64,000 nt of DNA from Actinomyces israelii DSM 43320 (GCF_000711965.1 NZ_JONS01000018.1:11111-75110), one strand, 5' to 3'. Counted from the first letter of the stretch, positions 1-10,952 are shown. Notes: generated from the letters alone by a model not told the origin. Numbers and translations are program-made.

Positions 1-401
1 AAAAAAATGAGAATCTACCCGTTCCAGGGAGACCAGAACGCCGAGCAGACCCGCCCTCATGATGGGTCGCCTGGCGCGCGAGAGCGGTGAGAAAAAGAAG
101 ATCGCGGTGGTCCTGGACAACACCAGGTTCCACCACGCCAAGGCTTTGAATGCCCTGTATGCCCCCGGTCAGGCTCTGGAGCGCATCACGCCCATCTACA
201 TGCCCCCGTACGCCCCCGACCTTGGGTCCCACCAAGCACGTACGGGACACCGCCAAGAACAATATCGCCAACCTCCGCGCGCTCGCCCCGGAGAACACCT
301 TCGCGGCCTTCACCGCCTACATCACCAACCGCACCTTCGACTACGACTTCGAGTACCTCCCAGTCACACCGCCACACACCGATCTTGTTTAATTCCAGCC
401 A
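1..401 (+). pseudogene. IS630-like transposase, 3' remnant with right end
   Basis: The frame from about 59 encodes the DDE-domain block VVLDNTRFHHAKAL, then ITPIYMPPYAPDL, the typical IS630 segment. It breaks near 225, and the C-terminus (NNIANLRALAPENTF, then FDYDFEYL) continues in another frame up to about 390. The element ends at 401 with CCAGCCA followed by TA, matching the right ends of the other two copies at 1688 and 27512. The 5' part lies outside the window or is lost. The frameshift and missing residues make it non-functional. Confidence 0.8.
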
Positions 402-479
402 TATGTTCGTCTTGTGACCAGAGGAAGCAAGGTGGGTCATTGAGATTTGCTGGCTCTTCGCGTTTGAGGGTGTGGTGGT

Positions 480-619
480 AAGGTGTCTGTGGGGTGCGTG
501 GCTGGGGTGGCGGAGCAGGGCTGGCGCCCTCCCGGTACCCTGCCGGTTACCGCCACGTCTCGTCCCGGCATCCTCCCTTGTCCTTCCTTTGCCGCCTTGG
601 CATATGCCCCTGCGTACTT
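480..619 (-). mobile_element. Fragment of second IS (right half), cut by an IS630 copy
   Basis: On the minus strand this matches the N-terminal coding part of the better preserved element at 6710-7527. The shared stretch around 585-617 ends in GCGTACTT and is continuous with 1689 onward once the IS630 copy is removed. The outer boundary near 480 is approximate because similarity fades. From 403 to 480 I see no recognisable gene. Confidence 0.6.
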
Positions 620-1688
620 TGGCTGGAATTAAGCAAAAATGGCGTTCTGGGGCGGCTGCTGGGGGACTCCTGGTTGGTGCTTGCGGGGGTCTCGCATGAG
701 GGTTGTCTCGTGCAGATCGACATGGCGGGGGGCGGGGCGTCCTCATCGGGTGGAGGAGGTGTTCGGACACCCTGCGAGCTGGCGGGGGCTGAGGGCGGGG
801 GCGGTTGTGTGCGCTGCCCGTGGTGTCGACCTGGGTGCTGTCGCGGAGGTGGTCGGGCGGGCCGGGGGAGGCGGTGCGCGAGTGGCTGTCGCGGTGGCGG
901 CAGGGGCGGGCTGGGCCCTGTGGTGACCGGTCGCGCCGTGGGCGGGAACGCGGTGGGGCTCAGGAGGGCGCAGAAGGGAGGAGGTGGAGGAGGTTCCTGG
1001 TGAGCCGCCGTCGAAGCCGCTCTCGGGGGCGGGCGCCGGGGACGGGCTCTGGGGCGCCCGCGGCTTCTTGGGGGTGGTCGCGTCTGATCAGGTTCGGTGC
1101 CCGGTAGGGGTCGGGCTCCTGCTGACCTGCTGCTCATGGGCCTTGTCGGGCGTGAGCCTCAGGCTGCCCGGCCTGTTCGTGGGGCGCCGCGACGAGAAGG
1201 GGGCGTCGCCAGGCGGGTGGCCGGGATCCGGGGCCGGGACCCGGCGCACGCGGCCCTCCCCAGGGGGGAGGAGGGCAAGGCTGTACGCGGACCGGGCGAA
1301 GGCGAGCCGGTCGTTCCCCGGGGCACCGAGCCTGACGACCAGGAGGATGAGGACCCACCCGATCCAGGGAGACCAGGACGCCGAGCGGACCCGCCCTCAT
1401 GACGGGTCGCCCGGCGGGCGAGACCGGTGAGGGACAAGGAGGACCGCGGCCGTCCTGGGCGACGCCGGGCTCCACCACGCCAAGGGCCCTGACCGACCTC
1501 CACGCCCCCGGTCAGGAGCCGGGGCGAATCACACCCATCCACACGCCCCCTGCGCCCCCCGACCCCGGGTCCCACCAGGCACGCACAAGATGCCGCCAGA
1601 GCCGGCACCGCCAGCCCCCGCGCGCCCCGGACAACACCCCCGCGCCCCTCCCACACCACCACACACCGATCTTGTTCAACTCCAGCCA
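620..1688 (+). mobile_element. IS630-like element, degenerate complete copy
   Basis: About 1.07 kb, bounded by inverted ends: TGGCTGGAATTAAGCAA at 620 and, on the opposite strand at 1688, TGGCTGGAGTTGAACAAG. A TT doublet (618-619 and 1689-1690) flanks it, and the uninterrupted target at about 7400-7412 carries a single TT, so this looks like a 2-bp target duplication. Inside, a degenerate helix-turn-helix segment (CAARGVDLGAVAEV, about 800-860) and a degraded DDE part (about 1399-1690; RITPIHTPP) lie in several frames. No intact transposase remains. Confidence 0.8.
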
Positions 1689-1827
1689 TTCCTAGTGATC
1701 TCCGCCCTGACCCGCATCGACAACCCACCCCCCGCATGCCCACCACGATCCGCGACTTTCGCGGGCAGTTCCAGATGAGGCACCAGACTTCTTTCGCGGG
1801 TATACAAGATGAGTCTCGTCGTAGCGT
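1689..1827 (-). mobile_element. Fragment of second IS (left end), continuation after IS630 insertion
   Basis: Near-identical to 7403-7535. It carries two copies of the motif TTTCGCGGGCA or TTTCGCGGGTA (minus strand TGCCCGCGAAA), the end repeats of this IS, and finishes at about 1822-1827 next to ATGAGTCTCGTCG. Together with 480-619 it forms one IS remnant split by the 620-1688 element. The start of its transposase lies on the minus strand near 1720. Confidence 0.7.
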
Positions 1828-1905
1828 TGACACCAGACGGTCGTTGTGCTACACAGGTTGCTGCAGACGTGAACCCTGTACCTCTCACCCTGATGGAGGC
1901 GCTGC

Positions 1906-3480
1906 ATGGGAACTCCCGCTCCGTTGTACTCGGCGTTGCGCGGCTGGCGGCGGACGAGGCCCGAGGCCGCCGCCTACACACACCTGCGCCCGGACGGGCA
2001 CGGGAACTCTACGCTCGAGACACTGACGTGGGAGCAGTTCGACCTGCGGGTCGCCATCTTGGCCCGTAGGCTCACTGTGGTGTGCGACCGCCAGGACAGA
2101 GTGGTCCTCGCCCTGCCCCAGACCCTGTATTACCCCGTCGCGTTCTTCGCCTGCCTGCGCGCCGCGCTCGTGGCCGTGCCGGTCTCGACAGTCGAGAGCC
2201 CCGGTCACGAGATAAGACTTCGATCAGTGATCGCGGACTGCGACCCCGCGGTCGTCCTGACCACGGAGGAGCACCTGGACGCCGTGCGCGGGCTGGTCGG
2301 GCGGCTCAGTTGCGATCTCGACCGGGCTCGCGCCCCGCGGGTCATCGCGGTCGACGACAGCCGGGATCCAGAGGAGCGTCCGGTGCCCGCCGAGGATATC
2401 GGTGCCGAGGATGTCGCGTACCTTCAGTACACGTCAGGCTCCACCAGCACACCGGCGGGGGTTGTCGTGACGCACAGCGCCCTGCACAAGAACCTCGACC
2501 AGATCGTGGAGAGGTTCGCTCCTGACGCCGGGTGCACGTCGGTCTCCTGGCTGCCGTTCTTCCATGACATGGATCTGCTCAATGGCCTGCTTGTGCCGGT
2601 CCGAGTTGGGTGCCGGGCGGTCTTCATGGAGCCGACAGCGTGCATAGGGCAGCCAGGGGCGTGGATTGGCGCCCTCGCGAGGTTCCCCGCGCGTATTCGG
2701 CTGCGCCGAGCTTCGCCTTCGAGCTCATCATGCGCCGGATGCAGCCGGCGGACCTGGAGGGGATCGACCTCAGCGGGCTGCACGGGGTCGTCGTCGGCTC
2801 GGAACCGATCAACGGCGCGGTAATGGGGCTGGTTGAGGCCGAGCTCGGGCGGGTCGGCCTGAGACCCGACGCGCTCATGCCGTCCTACGGCCTGGCCGAG
2901 AACGTCGTGCTCGTCTCGGGCGATCGGGGCGTAAGGACCTACACTCTCGATGCCGACGCCCTTCGACGGGACAGGGCGGAACGCGCCCCCGGGGAGCCCG
3001 GCAGCGTGACGCTTGTGGGCTGCGGTCGGCCCGTTAACGGGCTGTCGCTTCGGATCGTCGATCCGCGCAAACGGGTACCCTGCCCACCTGGTCGCGGTCG
3101 ACGAAGTCGCGGCGGCGATCGTGAGCCTGTCGGTCGGGGGATACGTCGGAGAGACCTACCACCTGAGCCACGGCGCCGGAACCTCGCTGGACGCAGTTGT
3201 CCGCGTCCTTCGGGGTCTGGGCTACCGACTCGGACGGACGACGATGGACCGGTGGCTCGGAAGACTCAAGGGCGAGCCGGGCAACGCGGCCGCGTCCTTG
3301 GTGCCGCTGCTGGACTGGCAGGGGGCGCTCGACGTCCCGCTATCCTCGGAGTCGACCCGCAGGGCTTTGAACGAGGTCGACGCGAGCCTGAGGCCCGTGA
3401 CCGATGAGATGCTCGCGCGCACAGTGGAGTTCTTCATCCGGACCGGCCGGTTCCCCCGCCCCGGGACGGGCCGCCCATGA
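1906..3480 (+). pseudogene. Broken fatty-acyl-AMP ligase fused to a thioester-reductase C-terminus
   Basis: The start ATG at 1906 opens an adenylation domain of the fatty-acyl-AMP ligase (FAAL/FadD32) type: YLQYTSGSTSTPAGVVVTHS is the P-loop region and WLPFFHDMDLLNGLL the FAAL-like motif. The frame is lost near 2693; deleting one T from an original CGTTATTCG would explain it. The protein then resumes (YSAAPSFAFELIMRRM, then MPSYGLAENVVLVSG) in a second frame to about 3090. There the sequence switches to a third frame encoding only the last ~130 residues of an NAD-binding thioester reductase (GYPAHLVAVDEVAAAIV onward), ending at 3480. The C-terminal ligase lobe, any carrier domain and the reductase nucleotide-binding region are missing. 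FAALs load fatty acids onto carrier proteins of lipopeptide or polyketide enzymes; here the gene is clearly dead. Confidence 0.8.
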
Positions 3481-3580
3481 CCCGCGCACCGGTGCCGGCA
3501 CGATTCGTGACGCCGAACCTCGACCCGACCCGCCGCCTCCGTGAGACGGCCGATACACCCACTGGAACAGGGAGGTACTC

Positions 3581-4330
3581 ATGACCGCGACGATCAGGGC
3601 CACGGGACTGGTCAAGCGCTACGGCCGGGAAGGGGCGACTGTCCTCGACGGCATCGACCTGCGGGTCGACGCCGGCGAGTTCGTCACCATCATGGGCAGC
3701 TCCGGCGCGGGGAAGTCCACGCTGCTGTACTGCCTGAGCGGCGTCGACAGACCCACGGAGGGCTGCATCGAGCTGGGCGGGTCACGGATCGACCGTCTCA
3801 GGGAGAAGGAGCTGACGACGATCCGGCGCCGGGTCGGATTCGTCTTCCAGCAGATCAACCTCCTGCCGCACCTGTCCCTGCTGGAGAACGTGGCGCTGCC
3901 CGGGCTGAACGGCCGAGGAGCCGCCGGACGACGGCGCGCCGTCCAACAGGCGGAGGAGCTGCTGACCGCCGTCGGCCTGGCCGAGGCCATGCAGCGGGGC
4001 CCGCAGCAGGCCTCGGGCGGCGAGCAGCAGCGGGCCGCCATCGCCCGCGCCCTTCTGACCGATCCGGTCGTGCTCTTCGCGGACGAGCCGACCGGCGCCC
4101 TCCACTCCGCCGCAGGAACAACGATTCTTGACCTGCTTGAGCAGACCAACGCGTCGGGGCAGACCACGGTCATGGTGACGCATGACCCCCGGGCCGCGGC
4201 CCGCGGCAACCGCGTCATCTACCTGCGTGACGGGCGCGTCGTCGCCGAGCTGGACTCCGGGTCCCGCGACGTGCCCCTCGCGGAGCGCGAGATCCGGGTG
4301 CGCGACTGGCTCGAGGAGATGGGCTGGTGA
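3581..4330 (+). CDS. ABC transporter ATP-binding protein (LolD/MacB type)
   Basis: This 249-residue cytoplasmic ATPase should energise the FtsX-type permease encoded next, together forming a MacB/LolCDE-class exporter of lipids, peptides or antibiotics. Walker A is GSSGAGKST (about residue 40), the Q-loop is FVFQQ, Walker B is VVLFADEPTGA and the switch histidine is in MVTHD. The signature reads ASGGEQQR rather than LSGGQ, and the D-loop region reads GALHS where GALDS is usual. The start ATG has a good GGGAGG site (about 3570). Its stop overlaps the permease start by 4 bp, so the two are translationally coupled. The substrate cannot be read from sequence. The dead acyl-AMP ligase upstream hints at a former lipid or lipopeptide locus, which is inference. 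Confidence 0.9.
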   Translation: MTATIRATGLVKRYGREGATVLDGIDLRVDAGEFVTIMGSSGAGKSTLLYCLSGVDRPTEGCIELGGSRIDRLREKELTTIRRRVGFVFQQINLLPHLSLLENVALPGLNGRGAAGRRRAVQQAEELLTAVGLAEAMQRGPQQASGGEQQRAAIARALLTDPVVLFADEPTGALHSAAGTTILDLLEQTNASGQTTVMVTHDPRAAARGNRVIYLRDGRVVAELDSGSRDVPLAEREIRVRDWLEEMGW

Positions 4331-6669
4331 GGCGGCCTCCGACCGCGCTCGGGCTCCTCCTCAGGCGGGACCTGGGGCGGGACCGCGTGTTCTCCACGGT
4401 GATCGTGCTCGTCTCCCTCTTGGTGACGGCCCTGCTGTCGACCACGGTCGGCGGGATGCTCACCTCCAGCCGGTCGCAGGGGCGGCTCTACGACGAGGCG
4501 CAGTCACCCGACGTCGTCATCCGCTTCACCGGGGAGCCGACCATCGACGACGAGCTGGAGCGGACCGCCCGAATGGAGGGTGTGAGCGGGGTCGACCGCA
4601 CGGTCAGCATCACCGTGACGGCGAGGGTCGCGGGGGAGGAGGCATCCTTCAACCTGACGCGCGCCGCCGACCTGGAGCCGGGCATCGACATCGACGGCCA
4701 AAGCCTGGCGCCGCAGGGGAACGTCATCCTGCCCGTGGCGACCGCACAGGCGCTGGGCCTGCACGAGGGCGACGCCCTCACCGTCGACACCGGGGTCGGC
4801 CAGCACGAGCTGACCCTGGCGGGCACGTTCGACGACCCGGTCTTCGGCTCACCGATGATGGGCTACAAGCGCGCCGTCGTCAGCGAAGAGACCTACGACG
4901 CGGTCCTCGACACGGTGCGGGCGTCGCAGGGCGACGGAGCCCTCGTGACGCTCGTCGCCCTGCGGGCCGACAGCGCCGTGACGACCCCGGCGGGGCTCCT
5001 CGCCGACCTCGACTGGGTCTCCGACGCCGACTTCGCCTACGACCGCTCCTTCCTCATGCGCAGCTTCGCCATCATTCCCGGCATCGTCAGCGCCGTCCTG
5101 CTCATGACGACTGTCGTCCTGGGGATCGTGCTCGTGCTCGTGCTCCGGCACATCAGTGGCGTGCTCATCCGCCGCGAGTGGCGCAGCTCCGGGGTCCTCA
5201 AGGTGCTCGGGCTCAGCTCGGCCCAGATCAGGCTGAGGCTCGGGGCGAGGCTGGCGGTCCTTAGCGGCGCCGGGTGCCTCGTGGGCGCCGTCGCCTCGAT
5301 CTGGACGATCCCGGCGCTGGGGGGCCTCTACCTGTCCGCCAACGGCCTGTCCTCCGTGCCCGCGGTGGTCCGATGGCCCGGGGTCGTCGCCGCCGTGGGC
5401 GTCATGGCGCTCGTGTGCGCGACTGCGCTTGCGGCGACCCGGGTTCTGTCCTCTCTCAGCCCGCGCGCCGCCCTGGCGAATCAGACCGGGTCGGAGCCCG
5501 CGAGGCGGGCCGGACCCTCACTCGCGCGCCTGACTCGCCTGCCCACGGGCTGGGCGCTAGTGTTCAAGGACCTGGTCCGCTCCCCCGGCAGGTACGTGAG
5601 CCTGTTCGTCACGGCGCTGGCCTTCTCCTTCCTCATGGGAACCCTCCTGCCGCTCGGGGCCTCTTTCGCCACCCGGGACCGGACGATCCAGACCCTCGGC
5701 CTGGACTCGTACGACGTGACGGCGCTGGTCCTGACCCGGACCGAGGACCCGGGAGCCGTCTTCGACGCCGCGCTGGACCGGGCCGTGGAGGAGACCGGCC
5801 TGCCCGAGCCCGTCTACGTCGCCGCCCACCGCTCGGTCAACGTCAGGGTCGAGGGACGGACCGTGGTCGGCACTGTCTCGACCGGCTTCCCGGACTCGCT
5901 CAGGGTCACCGGGGGCCGGTTGCCGTCCTCCGCGGACGAGGTGCTCCTCGCCCGGGGCCTGGCCCGGTCCATCGGCGTCGGAGTCGGTGACCGGGTGGCG
6001 CTCGGCGGCGACGACGCCACGACCTACGAGGTCAGTGGCGTGTACGACACCGTCAACCAGGCGGGCATGACGGTGTGGCTCACCGAGGAAGCGTTTCAGC
6101 GCCTGGAGCCCAGCGCGCCCAGCCCTTACTACTACGTGACCTTCGACCACGAGCTCGACAGCGACCAGCTGAGCGACCTCCTGGAGCGGCTCAATGCCAG
6201 CACTGGCATCTCCGCATCGGGGGGCCGTGCGCAGGTGGCGTCCACCGTCTCGACGGTTCAGCTCGCGCTGCGGGGAGTCATCGCCCTGGTCTCGGCCCTC
6301 GGCGCGCTCCTCGCGGGCGTGGTGGCGACCTTCCTTGCGCTGTCGGCCGCGGCCGTCGACAGACGGACCTACGCCATCATGACCGTGCTCGGTTACGCGC
6401 GCGGCCAGCTGCGCCGCCAGCTCGCGCTGAGTTTCGCGGTGACGGCTGCTGCTGCGGCGGCGCTGGGGGCCCTCACCTCGAATGTCCTGGCGGAACCGCT
6501 GCTCACGGTGCTGCTCGGTCGAGTCGGGCTGAGCACGGTCGACCTGGGCGGCGACGCGGTGGAGATGACGATCGTGTGCCTGGGCTTCGGGATCCTCTGC
6601 GGCGCCGTCGCATGGTTCGCAGCGAAGACGCTGCCGCGTGCGGCGTCATCCGAGCTGGTGTCCGAGTAG
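4327..6669 (+). CDS. FtsX-family ABC transporter permease
   Basis: A 780-residue integral membrane protein, the permease half of the exporter with the preceding ATPase. It has the duplicated FtsX/MacB layout: a first TM helix at about residues 18-40, a large extracytoplasmic domain (about 45-240), TM helices at about 250-275, 310-330 and 345-370, then a second TM helix (about 430-450), a second soluble domain (about 460-630) and three closing helices. The start is GTG within GTGA, sharing 4 bp with the upstream stop. No partner periplasmic adaptor is encoded nearby, as expected for a Gram-positive. It ends 40 bp before the IS remnant at 6710 and appears intact. Confidence 0.88.
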   Translation: MRRPPTALGLLLRRDLGRDRVFSTVIVLVSLLVTALLSTTVGGMLTSSRSQGRLYDEAQSPDVVIRFTGEPTIDDELERTARMEGVSGVDRTVSITVTARVAGEEASFNLTRAADLEPGIDIDGQSLAPQGNVILPVATAQALGLHEGDALTVDTGVGQHELTLAGTFDDPVFGSPMMGYKRAVVSEETYDAVLDTVRASQGDGALVTLVALRADSAVTTPAGLLADLDWVSDADFAYDRSFLMRSFAIIPGIVSAVLLMTTVVLGIVLVLVLRHISGVLIRREWRSSGVLKVLGLSSAQIRLRLGARLAVLSGAGCLVGAVASIWTIPALGGLYLSANGLSSVPAVVRWPGVVAAVGVMALVCATALAATRVLSSLSPRAALANQTGSEPARRAGPSLARLTRLPTGWALVFKDLVRSPGRYVSLFVTALAFSFLMGTLLPLGASFATRDRTIQTLGLDSYDVTALVLTRTEDPGAVFDAALDRAVEETGLPEPVYVAAHRSVNVRVEGRTVVGTVSTGFPDSLRVTGGRLPSSADEVLLARGLARSIGVGVGDRVALGGDDATTYEVSGVYDTVNQAGMTVWLTEEAFQRLEPSAPSPYYYVTFDHELDSDQLSDLLERLNASTGISASGGRAQVASTVSTVQLALRGVIALVSALGALLAGVVATFLALSAAAVDRRTYAIMTVLGYARGQLRRQLALSFAVTAAAAAALGALTSNVLAEPLLTVLLGRVGLSTVDLGGDAVEMTIVCLGFGILCGAVAWFAAKTLPRAASSELVSE

Positions 6670-6709
6670 GTCGCCGCGTCGCGGCCGCTGGTTCGGATCG
6701 CCGGAGTGC

Positions 6710-7527
6710 CTCATGTCAAGGTGCCCGCGAAAACTCATCGACGCCTCACCTGGGACTGCCCGCGAAGCTGTGAGGGTCTAGGAGGCTTTCTTGACTCGGA
6801 TGCCCTTGTGGACGTCGGGCAGGACGCTTGGGAACCGGGCGAGACGGGTGCTGGTCGGTCTTGTCCTTGGCCAGCGCGATGAGCACGTCCTGGAGCCCGT
6901 GCGGTGCGACGGGTGATGGCGGCCGGGTTCAACGGTTGCGGTAGGCGATCAGCTCCTGCTTCTGCGTGCCGGTCAGGACGTCGGTGTCCAGCAGGCGGTC
7001 CAGCGGGATGCGGGGGGGGGTACAGGCGTTTGCGTTTGCCAGTCTTGTCGGTGCCCCACCCGTTGGGCTTCTTGGTGGGGGTCTAGGGGAGTTGACCTGC
7101 ACGTGGCCAGGGCCCACAGCCGGCTCCGGCACCTCCCGCTCGGCGTCGGTGTCATAGCGGTGGTAGAAGGCGTAGTGACGCACCAAGTGGTTGTTCTTAG
7201 ACTCCATAGTGGCCTGGTCGTTCTTCGTAGGAGTACTTGCGCATCCTGGCCCGGGGTATGGGCTTTCCTACACCGGGAGGGCGCTTGGCTACCGTCCTCA
7301 GGCGCCGCCTGGAGCCCTCCCGGCTCCAACCGATCACCGCGCGCACCTTGTCCAGCATCCGCCCCTTGTCCTTCTTTGACGCCTTGGCATACGCCCCCGC
7401 GTACTTCCTGGTGATCTCCACCCTGGCTCGCATTGACAATCCACTCCCCATGCTCACCACGATCCGCGACTTTCGCGGGCAGTTCCAGATGAGGCACCGA
7501 ACCTCTTTCGCGGGCATACAAGATGAG
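6710..7527 (-). mobile_element. Second IS, internally deleted, with iterated end repeats
   Basis: About 0.82 kb. Both ends carry two TGCCCGCGAA copies about 31 bp apart in matching inverted arrangement: at 6722-6770 reading plus and 7470-7520 reading minus, each set with CTCAT outside and GCCTCA.CTGG.AC between the copies. Such iterons at both ends are typical transposase-binding sites. The enclosed transposase gene (separate entry) lacks its centre, so this is a non-autonomous relic. The sequence between the coding remnant and the plus-strand gene at 7575 contains nothing else. Confidence 0.75.
6735..7433 (-). pseudogene. Integrase-type transposase with central deletion
   Basis: Starting at the minus-strand ATG at 7433, the N-terminus reads MRARVEITRKYAGAYAKASK, then GRMLDKVRAVIGWSR and RMRKYSYE. 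This is the helix-turn-helix start of a family of actinobacterial integrase-core transposases that I recognise by pattern only. The text then jumps, near 7207, to the C-terminal block ESKNNHLVRHYAFYHRYDTD and later PLDRLLDTDVLTGTQK and QELIAYRNR. The DDE catalytic core between these blocks (roughly 250 residues in relatives) is missing, and the last part is frameshifted. A functional copy would have to act from elsewhere. Confidence 0.7.
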
Positions 7528-7574
7528 TCTCGTCGATCGTTTGACTGGGCGCTGAGCGCCCGTAGGAAGGGTGC

Positions 7575-7823
7575 ATGAGCGAGCGCAGCCGCTGGATCGC
7601 GTCCATCGCCCTCGGGGGTGCCGGGGTCGCCTATGTGAACAGCTGCCTGCGTCCACGCGGCGATAATGCGGAGCCTCTCCCCGAGGATGACCTCCTGCCC
7701 GACGCCGAGATTGTCAAGACGCACGAGACGGTGCTGCAGGCACCCGTGGCTGACGTATGGCCCTGACTGGTCCAAATGGGCCACGGGCGCGGCGGTTTCT
7801 ACTCCTTCGATGTACTGAGCCTT
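7575..7823 (+). pseudogene. SRPBCC-like protein, truncated by stop and IS remnant
   Basis: The 63-residue open frame (MSERSRWIASIALGGAGVAY, with an N-terminal hydrophobic segment) runs to VLQAPVADVWP and stops at TGA. Reading through, the same frame continues LVQMGHGRGGFYSFDVL, and relatives of this polyketide-cyclase/START-like family read DVWPWLVQMG, so a TGG Trp codon has become TGA at about 7764. The frame is then lost at about 7820, where an IS5-like fragment begins. Function in the family is not established; the copy here is dead. Confidence 0.6.
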
Positions 7824-7828
7824 TCTCA

Positions 7829-8062
7829 TCAGGGGGTGGTGTTGTTCAGGTTGAGGATGACGAGGGCGGTGGCAAGGACTTTGGTGATGGTTGATGGGCG
7901 AGGGTGTCTCTCCTGAGGGCTTGTGGCCCTTGATGGGGGTCTTGATGCCGATGCCGGCACCCGCGTAGCCCTTGTCGGCCAGGGTGGGTATCCCGCCGTT
8001 CCAGCGCCGACGCAGTCCGCCCGGTCAGGGGCGGCGAGCCGTTGTCATCACCTTCTGGAGGC
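7829..8062 (-). pseudogene. IS5-like transposase C-terminal fragment
   Basis: Minus-strand translation gives TLADKGYAGAGIGIKTPIKG, the conserved tail region of IS5-type DDE transposases, and, after a frame change, TKVLATALVILNLNN ending at a stop near 7829. Only about the last 75 residues remain. The rest toward 8062 fades into the uvrB upstream region. No terminal repeat or target duplication could be recognised. Confidence 0.6.
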
Positions 8063-8163
8063 CGCGGATCGCAGGGCCGGATCGGGCGTGACAAGACCCC
8101 GCGACCCCTGGAGGCCGATAGGGGATGGCGGATGACGCCGCCGCGGCCGCGTAGCCTGGGCCC

Positions 8164-10260
<2,097 letters not shown>

Positions 10261-10282
10261 GGCGGTGAGACGGGGCGAGCGC

Positions 10283-10663
10283 ATGAGCGACGGCGCCTTC
10301 CGGGCCCTGCCCCTCGACAAGTGGCGGTGGCGTCCCTCGCCGGTGGCGGGGCAGATCGTCTACGCGACCACCACCGGCCGGGACGGGGCGACCGACCTGG
10401 CCCTCAAGAGCTGGGTGTCCATGGCCGCCTTCGCCGGACCGGTCATCGGCCTCGGGTGCCGACGGCGCCATCGCACCTGCCGGAACGCCACGGCGACGGG
10501 CCGCTTGACGCTCAGCTTCGGGAGGATCGAGCGGATCGCGGTCCGCAGGGAGGTCTGCGACCTGCCCGCGTCCGAGGCCTACGCCCGTCCGGCCCCCGCC
10601 TTCCTCCTCGAGGCGGGCCTCACCGCCGGTCTGGGGCCGGTGCGGCGCTGCGCCGACGGGTGA
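10283..10663 (+). pseudogene. Flavin-reductase-like FMN-binding protein, C-terminally broken
   Basis: From the ATG at 10283, MSDGAFRALPLDKWRWRPSP, then QIVYATTTGRDG and LALKSWVSMAAF match the N-terminal half of flavin reductase-like split-barrel proteins, which bind FMN and are normally about 190-200 residues. This frame stops after 126 residues. A plausible continuation (VTPPWSHSS) occurs in a neighbouring frame just past the stop, but no longer match follows. I read it as a decayed gene behind uvrB. The alternative is a short functional variant. Confidence 0.5.
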
Positions 10664-10783
10664 CGCCACCGTGGTCGCACAGCTCGATGGCGCGCCCCGA
10701 CGTAGCCGATGACACAGCGCTGGGGACCCGCGGTGAGGCCCGAGACAGGTCTGGGAGGCTAGACTCGCATCACGCACCTGCAT

Positions 10784-10944
10784 ACGGAGGGGAGTACTCC
10801 CACCAACGGCGACGTCGTCATCACGGCGGACCGGTCCTCGTCCGGACGAGGCGCCGGCCCCCGGCGTCGCAGGCCAGCGCGACGGCCCCGGCGGCCCGAG
10901 CCCATGGCGGGAGGAGACCTCCGGTACTCGAGCTGTACCGGAGG
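10784..10944 (+). promoter_or_regulatory. yybP-ykoY (manganese) riboswitch with ribosome-binding-site-masking platform
   Basis: Hallmarks of the yybP-ykoY aptamer are present in order: P1 5' strand CGGAGG (10785-10790), then GGGGAGTA directly after it, CGTCGTCATCACGG about 20 nt later, GC-rich P3/P4 sequence with GGCCCC, and GAGACCTCC closing P1 (CCTCCG 10918-10923). Downstream, CCTCCGGTAC (10918-10927) is perfectly complementary to GTACCGGAGG (10935-10944), which contains the Shine-Dalgarno GGAGG of the TerC gene starting at 10953. P1 and the masking hairpin therefore compete for the same CCTCCG strand. Known members sense Mn2+ and switch expression on; the layout here predicts translational activation by Mn2+. 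Confidence 0.85.
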
Positions 10945-10952
10945 TACTACTA

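Noticed and set aside
984-1430. Several overlapping frames of 100-200 codons at 470-1480
   Set aside because: All are Gly/Arg/Pro-rich noise within the degenerate IS630 copy. Only scattered HTH and DDE traces are meaningful.
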